A stretch of 64,000 nt of DNA, taken from Datnioides undecimradiatus. Lineage: Eukaryota > Chordata > Actinopteri > Lobotiformes > Datnioididae. The position numbers were made by a program, and so were the translations under genes. The stretch covers positions 2,719,001 through 2,783,000 of the forward strand of contig WARS01000054.1 of assembly GCA_008933995.1 (NCBI GenBank). The letters run 5' to 3'. This document shows positions 57,601 to 64,000 of the stretch, one piece after another. Under the pieces are notes generated by a model, which saw only the letters and a list, made by a program, of their open reading frames with translations, searched no databases and was not told the DNA's origin. Within the stretch, counting starts at the first letter, position 1; each line of letters opens with the position of its first letter.

Positions 57601-59190
57601 TGATTAAACAGTCCTGCGTTTCTGTACTTTTCTTGTAATGTGTTGAGTTTATGAGCATTCCCTGGTCAGGAGTGAGTCCAAGAGCGTTGCAAGATGCAAG
57701 ATGCAAGATGCAGTAAAACTAGTACAAAATATTTGTTAAAGGGAAATAAAGGCTGCAGAAATAAAAGGTGAAAAGTTGTTTGTTTTTTTTTAACTGAGAT
57801 TTATTCAAAGAGGTGCTGTGTTGTTTATTAGATTCATTGTAAAGTGGCTGTCATGGTTTCGAGGAAGCTTGTTTAAGTTTACCACAGGTTTGGAAATATA
57901 CAGTCTGAAGACAATCTGCTTTAAATGAAGCTTAGTCTGAAGTTGTCTATGGGCCACTCATACTATTGGAACAGCTTACTCAGGCCCAGCCTGTTCTCAG
58001 GACAAACATACTTTACATCCAATAGGATATTATGCAGGCGCAGGGCAAACTCAAAGCGGGGAACAACTAGAAGACTGCGTAAAACCCTGCGGGGCTCCAT
58101 CCACCCTTTGAAGTCTCCAAAACAGTCTTTGCAAGACGGGATGCAAGGATGAGGCTGTGCTCCATGAATAATTAATCATTTACCGGCATAACACAAGTCA
58201 TCCTTGCTGGCATCGGGAGTGCGACAAAATTCAGACTTAGCTGTCAACAAACAGTGCGTGTCTGTGCAAGCAGAACTCCGTTCCACCAAACTATCAAACA
58301 ATGGTGTTAATGGTTGACTAGACAGCAGCAATGTGTTGTTTGAGACGGGACAGGACAGCACCAATGCGCCCGTCTCCATGCTCTGAGCCGGATGCTCCTG
58401 TGCACCAAACTCCGTATGAAAAGCTATCATTTCAGATAGCATTGCTTTTAGTTCGAGCTCCCTGCCAGACAAAACATGACTCAGTGTCTTTTATGCAACA
58501 CATGGTCGACCCTGTTTAATTCCGCGCGGATATGGTCAGCCAAGCAGGATGCACTTCAGTCATTTTCTTTAAATGTATATGGGCTTGTTATGTTAAGCTC
58601 CTTGGCGCCGGCCGCGGAGTGGTTACAGAAGACAGCGAGAATCAGGGCAACCAGTTGAAGAGAGGACATTTACTTAAACACGGCTCTGATTCGCAGACAT
58701 GTGACCACGCCGAATTAAAAAGTGTCCCCTGATAATAAAAATATACTATCCTGTCAAACTGTAAGCGCCGCTTACTTTGCACAGCATGGACACACTTATA
58801 GAATTACATGTTTTATACAAGAGTTTTGAGTCAGGGCTATTACAAACAAACGCCAGGGGGAAGTTGGGGGCTTGAATAGCCAGCCATCCTACCGTTGTGT
58901 CGGTGCTCCAGCTGCAATGACACGGTTCCGTCCCTGTGCAGGAGGATGGAGGACGGGTCCTTCACCCGGCTGACTCTCCGAGCCGGCGGGCGGGGCACCC
59001 TCAGCCCGCTGCAGCACTGGTAGCACACCGCCCATGCCTGCTCCTCGTTGATGGGCTGCTCGTAGGACTTCAGCACCTCCTCCAGAGACAGTTCCCGGGG
59101 TTCGCCCAGGTCCCGCGCCTCTCCTCGGTCAGTGGGGGCGGTTACCCGTGAGTCCCCGTCCTCTGCGGTTCTGTTGGTGGATCTGGCCAT
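34245..59190 (-). CDS. spire2: spire2: spire-type actin nucleation factor 2, complete, 15 exons
   Basis: Exons: 59190-58893, 51417-51374, 50801-50421, 47694-47614, 47490-47326, 46273-46187, 45787-45670, 44994-44828, 43529-43307, 40609-40494, 39296-39159, 39059-38992, 37507-37480, 36888-36791, 34641-34245. Together they give 2409 nt, 802 aa (human SPIRE2 is 714). Spire nucleates actin with FMN-type formins on Rab11 vesicles and in oocytes. Domains in order: KIND (about 33-240, formin-binding); four WH2 repeats (LKKV 285-288, LRKV near 319-322, PLKPV near 349-353, KLRPV near 381-385); a linker with [14 protein letters not shown], which I recall as the myosin-V tail-binding motif; [13 protein letters not shown]; Spire box (561-606); FYVE-related zinc module (607 to about 720). 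Paralogue 2 is chosen from DEGYSG, KSTSCI, the [14 protein letters not shown] segment and the overall match. The last ~85 residues look unlike human. Confidence 0.95.
34449..34472. repeat. CAG/GCT trinucleotide repeat inside spire2 coding sequence
   Basis: CAGCAG... on the plus strand reads GCT GCT ... GTT on the coding strand, giving six alanines and two valines. This is a coding microsatellite. Confidence 0.9.
35335..35587 (-). mobile_element. tRNA-derived SINE, copy B
   Basis: The minus-strand head is GTGGCTCAGTGGTAGAGC, an exact box A (TGGCTCAGTGG). The body shares ACTTCAGCACGCAGCCTGG (plus-strand reading) with copy A, and the tail is AAAGGTGCCATATAACAAC. Same family and orientation as copy A, 11 kb apart. 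Confidence 0.75.
35692..35727. repeat. hairpin-forming inverted repeat
   Basis: GAAAAGATTA and TAATCTTTTC are perfect 10-base arms separated by AGG (35698-35720). CTAAT/ATTAG extends the pairing past a two-base bulge. Confidence 0.8.
36791..36888 (-). CDS. spire2: spire2 exon 14
   Basis: Encodes residues 639-671, [18 protein letters not shown] to KSQVYK, the loop of the FYVE-related module next to the zinc cysteines. The donor is AA|gtgagt. Confidence 0.93.
37054..37072. repeat. (CA)9 microsatellite
   Basis: Short pure CA run in the intron between spire2 exons 13 and 14. Confidence 0.9.
37480..37507 (-). CDS. spire2: spire2 exon 13 (28-nt micro-exon)
   Basis: Encodes SVCSSCSAK, two zinc ligands. 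The acceptor is gtctcttgcag and the donor is AAG|gtaagg. It was found because the human protein needs CTSCS-like residues between exons 12 and 14. It restores the frame exactly. Confidence 0.92.
38992..39059 (-). CDS. spire2: spire2 exon 12 (first zinc cysteines)
   Basis: 68 nt coding [16 protein letters not shown] then TCLLCK. The acceptor is ttctcag preceded directly by (TG)11 instead of a pyrimidine tract. The donor is AG|gtatca. Confidence 0.93.
39066..39087. repeat. (AC)11 microsatellite at a splice acceptor
   Basis: In transcript sense this is (TG)11, ending 6 bases before the exon 12 boundary. Confidence 0.95.
39159..39296 (-). CDS. spire2: spire2 exon 11 (Spire box)
   Basis: Residues 561-606, [20 protein letters not shown] onward to KKGK, the Spire box shared by all Spire proteins and related to the rabphilin-type Rab-binding helix. 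Donor AAG|gtaaca. Confidence 0.95.
40494..40609 (-). CDS. spire2: spire2 exon 10 (variable linker)
   Basis: Encodes [20 protein letters not shown] to GDEHQWM. Sequence conservation is low. The model rests on clean splice sites, phase agreement with exons 9 and 11, and a W-x-EFSHP match at the junction. Confidence 0.85.
42581..42609. repeat. (AC)14 microsatellite
   Basis: Pure AC run following AATAATATAT. Confidence 0.95.
43307..43529 (-). CDS. spire2: spire2 exon 9 (linker with [11 protein letters not shown])
   Basis: Residues 448-522, [32 protein letters not shown] and [13 protein letters not shown]. The [13 protein letters not shown] block is shared with human SPIRE2. Confidence 0.94.
44024..44098 (+). 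repeat. fragment of a dispersed fish repeat
   Basis: GTCTCACAGCAAGAAGGTCC and CCCCGTGTTTGTGTGGG resemble the widely scattered GCCTCACAGCAAGAAGGTCC repeat of fish genomes that I recall. Only a short, diverged piece is present. Confidence 0.5.
44828..44994 (-). CDS. spire2: spire2 exon 8 (myosin-V binding segment)
   Basis: Residues 392-447: [48 protein letters not shown] matches the human SPIRE2 segment that I recall as binding the myosin V globular tail. Acceptor ttccctcag. Confidence 0.93.
45670..45787 (-). CDS. spire2: spire2 exon 7 (WH2-D)
   Basis: [14 protein letters not shown] then [19 protein letters not shown], the fourth actin-binding WH2 helix with its LRPV motif. Donor C|gtaaga. 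Confidence 0.94.
46187..46273 (-). CDS. spire2: spire2 exon 6 (WH2-C)
   Basis: Residues 324-352, [29 protein letters not shown], the third WH2 helix. Donor CCA|gtgagt. Confidence 0.95.
47326..47490 (-). CDS. spire2: spire2 exon 5 (WH2-A and WH2-B)
   Basis: Residues 269-323. [18 protein letters not shown] and [18 protein letters not shown] are two consecutive WH2 motifs, each binding one actin monomer. Acceptor ccatcccag and donor ATG|gtgaga. Confidence 0.96.
47614..47694 (-). CDS. spire2: spire2 exon 4 (KIND-WH2 junction)
   Basis: Residues 242-268, [13 protein letters not shown] to LDALKHRDW. It matches the human MLQKLREDE...LGHTDW segment in position and ends. Donor TGG|gtgaga. Confidence 0.93.
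48575..48600 (+). repeat. Tc1-like element, left terminal inverted repeat
   Basis: Outer transposase-binding repeat, mirrored at 49860-49885. Confidence 0.9.
48912..49658 (-). pseudogene. Tc1/mariner transposase remnant, DD37E-type spacing
   Basis: The N-terminal part starts [18 protein letters not shown] at 49658 and carries the helix-turn-helix [15 protein letters not shown] before a TGA at 49508-49506. The catalytic part (49490-48912) has [17 protein letters not shown] and [15 protein letters not shown]. Exactly 37 residues separate the Asp of HDNAPSH from the Glu of NPIEN. The segment that should hold the first catalytic Asp is deleted, and a two-base insertion (CATATG for CATG) shifts the frame just before MFWAG. 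The copy therefore cannot make active enzyme. Confidence 0.88.
49860..49885 (-). repeat. Tc1-like element, right terminal inverted repeat
   Basis: Reverse complement of the left end with two substitutions in 26 bases, followed by TA. Confidence 0.9.
50421..50801 (-). CDS. spire2: spire2 exon 3 (KIND domain core)
   Basis: Residues 115-241, [20 protein letters not shown] to [10 protein letters not shown]. An acidic Glu run sits in the DEGYSGQ loop, as in human. This is the part of KIND that binds the formin FSI tail. Confidence 0.96.
50802..51373 (-). other. spire2 intron 2 with LINE-type 3' tail
   Basis: Near 51007-51045 the plus strand reads AAAATTTCCCCTTGTGGAAC then TAATAAAGGAATTCTT, resembling the 3' terminus of common fish LINEs. 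The upstream extent is unclear and no reverse-transcriptase frame is visible. Confidence 0.4.
51374..51417 (-). CDS. spire2: spire2 exon 2 (44 nt)
   Basis: Encodes [15 protein letters not shown], aligning with human EPATMVVPLASSEAQ. The acceptor gtccctgcag and donor CAG|gtgaga fit, and the 298 + 44 nt of exons 1-2 total exactly 114 codons. Confidence 0.9.
55836..56030 (+). repeat. diverged two-unit tandem repeat
   Basis: Both units run GTGACCTYTGA...ATTTGASCCAAATTTGAAG...GTTCACG. This resembles a common interspersed fish repeat built from the same phrases. Confidence 0.5.
57241..57283. repeat. perfect 10-base inverted repeat
   Basis: GATTCTAATT (57241-57250) and AATTAGAATC (57274-57283) flank 23 bases. 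Confidence 0.85.
57688..57713. repeat. 7-base tandem repeat (GCAAGAT) x3.5
   Basis: Three exact copies of GCAAGAT followed by a partial GCAG. Confidence 0.85.
57969..58669 (-). pseudogene. unrecognised broken reading frame with signal-peptide-like start
   Basis: A minus-strand ATG at 58669 opens a 37-codon frame with a classic signal sequence: a short polar start, hydrophobic LVALILAVF, then small residues HSAAGA. TGA at 58558-58556 ends it. The same frame goes on as [20 protein letters not shown]. After an AAAA run near 58488-58495, the next frame continues [20 protein letters not shown] to DDLCYAGK and TGA (58178-58176), then stays open for about 65 more codons ([16 protein letters not shown]...) to a TAG. 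I recognise no family. It could be a decayed secreted-protein gene or retrocopy, a transposon gene, or chance. Confidence 0.3.
58893..59190 (-). CDS. spire2: spire2 exon 1 (start of KIND)
   Basis: Residues 1-99. MARSTNRT begins at 59190-59188 and [20 protein letters not shown] starts the KIND domain. ATG was preferred to a GTG ten codons upstream because the human protein starts MARAG. CpG-rich. Donor G|gtagga. Confidence 0.95.
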
Positions 59191-59400
59191 GGCTGCGACA
59201 CCTTGGAGCCCATCCTTCACTCGGCAGGCACCGAGGCCATTTATGCTGTCCGCTGACTCCTGCTCGGCTCTGTCTCAGTCTCCTGCACTCTTCTTGACGT
59301 CTACCTCTCCTCAACTAGCGCAGCTGCACCTCGTTACCACAACACTGTCAAAGCAGGCGCATTGAACGCAGCACTTCCGGTCCACGTTTTCAACAATAAA
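59191..59400 (-). promoter_or_regulatory. spire2: spire2 promoter region
   Basis: CpG-rich flank continuing from exon 1. A consensus ETS site, CCGGAAGTGC on the minus strand, lies at 59371-59380, about 180 bases upstream of the start codon. No TATA box in the expected place. Confidence 0.45.
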
Positions 59401-59691
59401 ACCACCGTTAATCAACACGTTGGAATTTTTTTTAAATAAGCAATTTAAGTTCTAAAGTTAAATAAGTATTAAAGACAAATATGCAGTTGATTAAACTTTT
59501 TCTCACTGAATGTCACACTCCCCAGTCCAAACTACTCTTTTATTTACCATATGAAGCAGACTATTTTCCTCACAGCAACTGCTGAAATGCTCCTGCAAGG
59601 CGATGAACTCCCAGCTGCCAAAGCCAGGATACTGTCCAGTTACATCTCATATTGTTGCACTTTTACGTATGCATCAGACAACTAATCATAC

Positions 59692-60008
59692 TGTGGTAGG
59701 GGGGTGTGGTTCAGCATCAGCTGTGGGAGAAGGACGGGGAGTGGCTCACGGATGCGTCTCTGGCCACAGGTGTGAGTAATCTGACTGAATTGCTTCCTCT
59801 GCTTGCAGTAGCGGCTGGGTCGGGTGATAAAGACTCGCTCCCGGGAAAGGAGGGGAGGAGGATATCGGCATCGCGGTCGAGCGAGACCAGAGTGCGTGGA
59901 TGCCGTGCTTTTCATTGAAGAAAATAAAAAGCAGTTTGTACACCCGTGATCACCTGCCTGCTCGTGTGTGTATGTGTGTGTGGCTCCCGAGGAGAACCCA
60001 GTACTACA
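59692..60008 (+). mobile_element. probable solo LTR of a Ty3/gypsy-like retrotransposon
   Basis: 317 bases starting TGTGGTAGGGG and ending TACTACA, flanked by CATAC (59687-59691) and CGTAC (60009-60013), a 5-base target duplication with one mismatch. It contains AATAAA at about 59924 and then a GT-rich stretch, as expected of an LTR polyadenylation region. No internal retroelement genes adjoin it. Confidence 0.45.
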
Positions 60009-60426
60009 CGTACATTTCCTGTGTTTTCAAACCTTTAGTTTTCTTGCTGTCATCTGTGCGTTACTCTCTTTGTCCACACTGTGTTTTAGATTTGCTGCAG
60101 GCCCATAACTATGCAATTTCTTGAATTGAATTGACATCTAGGGAAAAAAATGCGGGTTTCAACTTTGGAGCCACATTGTTTGAGTGTGCAATGGGGGAAA
60201 TTAGTAGCTGCATGGTTACGCTTCCTTCTGTGCTTTTATTTTGAAAGTAAATTAAAGGTGTTTTCGGTGGTGGACTGGCTTACAGAGGCTGACTTGACGT
60301 TGCTTGTTGCCATATCAGCAAACGAGAGAGACGATTGGATCTGCAGGGAAATGTCAATCAACAGCCGGTGGGGCAGAGTCCAGCCTCCCGGCTGTCGCAT
60401 TATCCACCTGCTAGGAGAGGAGGAGA

Positions 60427-60459
60427 GGGGGAGAGGAGGGGAGGGGAGGGGAGGGGGGG
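60427..60459 (+). repeat. G-rich low-complexity run
   Basis: Repeated GGGGA units ending in a run of seven G. It fits the quadruplex pattern. Confidence 0.7.
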
Positions 60460-60812
60460 CTGCTGTTGGAAATATTAAACTTCATAAAGCAGCTCAAACT
60501 GTGTAATGGTATATGGTATGATCGCTGTTTTAGGGCAGTGAGAGATTGATGTTGGACTGCAGGCATCCCACTGTCTCAGTCTCATCTCTCTGCTCTCTTC
60601 CTCAGTGACAGTTACAAAGAGTAAAGTACAACATCCGAGCACGTTTCAAAATAAGATAGTTACTGCTGAACCGCCACGCTGCTGCATATCAGTAATTAAA
60701 TGTGTTCATTCAAATACCTGTTAGAGGTATGTTTGCCTACCACCTTACCTAAACATAACACGACTGATAGACTCAACGTGCTTTATTTCTTATTATAGAC
60801 TATGTAAGAAAA

Positions 60813-60830
60813 CAATAATAATAATAATAA
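60813..60830. repeat. (AAT)6 microsatellite
   Basis: Six AAT units in an AT-rich region. Confidence 0.85.
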
Positions 60831-62749
60831 AGTTAAGGAACCGGTCAGTAGTTTTGCATGTTTTATTGATGTTATATCATATTAGGTATACATTACTGTT
60901 GGTCATGCACCCTGTATGTTTTTAGGCTGATATGCTACCTTTATGACAGCCTTTGGTTTCTCTCAGTTGCATTGCCGGTGTGTTTTATAATGTTTAGACA
61001 ACTGAGATTTTCAGATTTCAAGCTGTCAAGCAAAGATTTTATTTAGATAGTAAAGCTTTTCAGCAGTGAACGATGTAATCTTGCAGTGTCCTTGAATGCG
61101 CCACTAAGGAAATTTGAAAAGTGAAACAAACAAGTTGTGGACAGACTGCAAAGGATTACCTATCTTAAGTCTTATGTGTCTGCTAATGTATTTATAATGC
61201 ACTCCAGAATCAGCCACTTTCCTCCAGCTTATAGCTGATACTTTATGGGTGGCAATAAGAAAGTGAAATGCATGAAAAGGAATCTGGAGTGACAAAAATA
61301 GAAAGTAGTTCATCAGCCACTTATTAGTTGTGATTTGTTTAGTTCATATCCTACATTCCAAATCTCCCAGCAACATCTAATGCCAACTGGTAGAAGGTAT
61401 CATGATGTTTTCTTCTTCCTTTTTAATTCAATCTGAATTCCTCTGAAATGAACAGCAACTTAATTTAACCGTGCCCATGAGCTATAAACGCACATCTAAT
61501 CTTCCAAACTTCAATGCTGGAGCCATCACAGTCACTATATCCATGTTTATATAGTCAGTTTTAAAGCCTTGTAAAGCATTGTTGGAGTGGTGGTGTGACA
61601 GTTTGAAGAAAACAGCTCGTCCTCTCTCAAAACTGTGAGCCACTGGCACACGGGCTGTTAGTCACACATGTCGTCCCCTGCGGCCAGCAACTTCATCTTC
61701 TGTACTTCAGTGAAAACAATTGTACAGACAAGGTCTTAGGGAATGACAAAAGCTTATATCTGCAGTTTCCTGTAGCACAGTAGCTTTTACATGATAAGGC
61801 TGTATTCACGTGATTTTGATATTCAGAATCAACACTATGATCAACTTCATTTAGTCAGGAGGAGTTGGCTGTTACAAACTCAGGAGGGGAATGAAACGAT
61901 GAGTCAGACCATGTAATCTCTAATTAATCCTTCATTGATCTGTCAAGCTTACTCAGCTTTCTTTCACTTATAAATGATTTTCTGAGACTTTCTAAAACAG
62001 GAGTGATGTGCCCCTTTAATACCTTACACATTCAGTTATGTACTTAGATCTTTATTATCTGTTCTTGTTGTCTTTTGGTTTATTCATTCATTCAACAGTT
62101 TTTTACTAAATAAATGGATAATTGCTAAAACTGATGAAGCTACAGCAGCTGTACCGACACTTGTTCAGACATGTGTTCACAGAGCACCGGTAGAACCACA
62201 GCAATCCTAAGTAACATCCATCATCAGTGATATCATACATAAGCAAATGAGCTGCAGTGATGCTGTGGTGAATGAAGAGGCAAGGGGTAGTGACACATAT
62301 AACACAAGAACAAGACTGAAGGGTGGCATCAAGAGGGCAAAGCAGAGACATCATCAGCGAGTAGAGAGAGATGTCGACACCAACACCACCAGAGATACGC
62401 AGCAGGTGATCCAGACTATCATAGGCGCATCAGCAGGAGGGAAACATCATGTGTGAGCCTGCACTGCCAGATGACCCGTACACATTTTATGATCTCAGCA
62501 AGAGTCAGCTGTTAACTGTCCCTGTCGCCGGCCGGCAGACACCCCCTGCCTAAAAAAGGCAGCGGCATCTGAGGAACCACCAGCCTGTGGCACTTACCTA
62601 AGCTCCACCCTGTTCACACTGTTCACCCAATGAGAAATCACTTCAGGAGAAAATCAATTTTACAGTATAATCTTACGATATAATCAATAGTGTGCTACAC
62701 AGCAAACCACGGTATCAGGAGTGGATTGTTAGTTTTAGTAAAAAGTGGA

Positions 62750-62752
<3 letters not shown>

Positions 62753-62806
<54 letters not shown>
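62753..62806. repeat. (AC)27 microsatellite
   Basis: A pure AC run of 54 bases, the longest dinucleotide repeat in the window. Confidence 0.95.
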
Positions 62807-62808
<2 letters not shown>

Positions 62809-63394
62809 GTCTACATCTAGTGGAGATGAGGTGTTAAATACTAATATCTAAAATAAAACAAACATGTATTAAAGCATGAAACATAACCATGAGTCACCCC
62901 AGTCACTTATTATATTTTGTTTTATTTATTATTATTACGTATTGCTTTAACATGTAAGAAGCATTCAGACGCTGCACCTTGTCACAGAGGAAGGTCTTTG
63001 ATAGTGTTTGGTACTTGGCATCATATTTTCTAAGATGAGCGTATTTTCTAAGATCTGAGCAAACAAACGACACACTATAGTTTAGGAATGTATGGGAGTT
63101 AAAGTGTAAAGTAGCAATGTAAAAACACTGGATTACAGTGGATGTACATCAAACCTGTACTTAAGCGCAGTACTTGGATGAGTGCGCTTAGTTATTTTAA
63201 CAATTTAGCTTTTTTAATGTGACAGAAAAGGTGTGTGTGTGATTCAGGGTATATACCCACAGTAAATGTTCAATTCGATTTCACATTTACCTGACTTAGC
63301 CACCAGATGGCGCCACCACACTAGAACGAACTGCTTCTTAAAAACATTGAGAAGCCATAACTAGGAAATATAATAAAGACAGCCCAGGGTTCCA

Positions 63395-64000
63395 GATAAA
63401 TGTTTATTGAATTCATTAGTGACACTTAGTTTGTGCTTCATAAGTTATCTTTAGAAAAATACAAGAACAAACTCATCTACATCCTCTGAAGGGACTCTGG
63501 TGTTTTCAAGTGATTCTTCATACAAACTAAAAACATCAAAGACGGGCAGGACGAACAGAGGAATGTTTCACATCTTTCACATTACATTCAGGAAATCAGT
63601 GGCAACTTCCTCCACAGCCTCTGACTCATTCCACGGTGAAAAACACAACGATCTTCCTTAATCTCTTGACTGACAAAAGGCTCGAACATTCAGATGTCAC
63701 AAGTTTATCTGCACACGTTAGCCTGATTGATCTTCCTTGATCTCTTGACTGACGAAAGGCTCGGAACATTCAGATGTTGCCAGTTTATCTACACACGTCG
63801 GTCTGGAATACTGAGAGACTCTCGTCAGCCTTTCTGTGGCTGAAGCAGCACAGTGATGAAACTTAACCTACTGATGGAAGTCGTTTCATTACCTACAAGT
63901 ACCAGTAAAATTCCCATAATGATATAACTATGTGCTTGCAAAAACATACTGAATTTATCATATTCTATATCTCCTTCATACTTCAGCAGAGAGATTAGAC
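63395..64000 (-). other. possible 3' UTR of a minus-strand gene beyond the window
   Basis: A minus-strand AATAAA at 63403-63408 is followed by CCCTGGGCTGTC. The sequence to its right has no coding frame, as expected of a 3' UTR whose gene lies past 64000. It includes a 79-base tandem duplication (63650-63806). Weak evidence. Confidence 0.25.
63650..63806. repeat. 79-base tandem duplication
   Basis: GATCTTCCTTRATCTCTTGA recurs exactly 79 bases later (63650 and 63729). The rest of the unit matches closely (CTGACRAAAGGCTCG, ACATTCAGATGT, AGTTTATCT, CACACGT). Confidence 0.9.

Larger units (their letters stand above)
51418..58892 (-). other. spire2 intron 1 (7.5 kb)
   Basis: No extra spire2 exon visible. 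Contents include a purine-rich stretch near 52480-52650, a GCTAAC-word patch at 53220-53360, a two-unit diverged repeat at 55836-56030, a perfect inverted repeat at 57241-57283, a 7-base tandem repeat near 57688-57713, and an unrecognised coding-looking tract at 57935-58669. Confidence 0.5.
59401..63390. other. upstream of spire2, no recognisable gene
   Basis: Apart from the probable solo LTR (59692-60008), a G-rich run (60427-60459), an AAT repeat (60813-60830) and a CA microsatellite (62753-62806), I see only AT-rich non-coding sequence. Reading frames here are short and unremarkable. Confidence 0.5.

Noticed and set aside
58144-58175. Tiny intron (GTAAAT...CACAG) joining the two halves of the broken frame at 58178
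   Set aside because: About 30 bases is well below the minimum size for vertebrate introns.
58440-58669. Selenoprotein reading of the in-frame TGA codons in the intron 1 ORF
   Set aside because: Two TGAs would need recoding, and I could not find a downstream ATGA...AA...GA SECIS-like hairpin. Decay of an old gene is simpler.
34245-59190. Assignment as spire1
   Set aside because: Linker segments [20 protein letters not shown] and DEGYSG fit SPIRE2 better, as does linkage with 16q-type genes.
59191-59220. Upstream GTG-initiated extension of spire2 (KDGLQGVAA before MARST)
   Set aside because: No in-frame ATG there. The human protein starts MARAG, and eukaryotic genes rarely start at GTG.

Overview
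The window is ordinary vertebrate nuclear DNA from a bony fish, very probably a teleost. Its genes are split by GT-AG introns, the intergenic gaps are short, and (CA)n microsatellites are frequent. It also holds fish-type repeats: a decayed Tc1/mariner element with IR/DR ends, two tRNA-derived SINEs, LINE fragments and a probable solo LTR. I see no bacterial, plasmid, phage or CRISPR features. I would not name a species.

Three complete protein-coding genes lie in the same direction on the minus strand. From right to left they are spire2 (CDS 59190 down to 34245, 15 exons, 802 aa), sntb2 (CDS 29787 down to 10107, 7 exons, 590 aa) and vps4a (CDS 6821 down to 1942, 11 exons, 436 aa). I assembled each model exon by exon from splice signals and from the human protein family as I remember it. 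All three CDS totals are divisible by three and every junction keeps frame.

Layout: 1-1941 is the vps4a 3' UTR. 1942-6821 is vps4a. About 6830-7400 is its promoter plus a short gap. About 7400-10106 is the sntb2 3' UTR. 10107-29787 is sntb2, including a 13-kb first intron. 29788 to about 33150 is intergenic. About 33150-34244 is the spire2 3' UTR. 34245-59190 is spire2, with the Tc1-like element in its third intron and an unrecognised coding-looking tract in its first. From 59191 to the end there is a CpG- and ETS-containing promoter, a probable solo LTR, a long stretch without a recognisable gene, and a possible 3' end of another minus-strand gene beyond the window.

The genes do not form a pathway. 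VPS4A is the ATPase that disassembles ESCRT-III. Beta-2-syntrophin is a dystrophin-complex adaptor. Spire2 is a WH2-type actin nucleator that works with formins and myosin V on vesicles. Their grouping agrees with human chromosome 16q, where SNTB2 and VPS4A are neighbours at 16q22.1 and SPIRE2 lies at 16q24.3.

No clearly new biological system is visible. The best leads are: a (TG)11 tract that replaces the polypyrimidine tract before spire2 exon 12, in a two-exon cassette encoding the zinc-binding cysteines; a long Gly/Ser/Arg-rich insertion in syntrophin; a repeat-derived spire2 C-terminus; an unrecognised signal-peptide-like ORF followed by a broken reading frame in spire2 intron 1; and a LINE insertion with an inverted 5' part.
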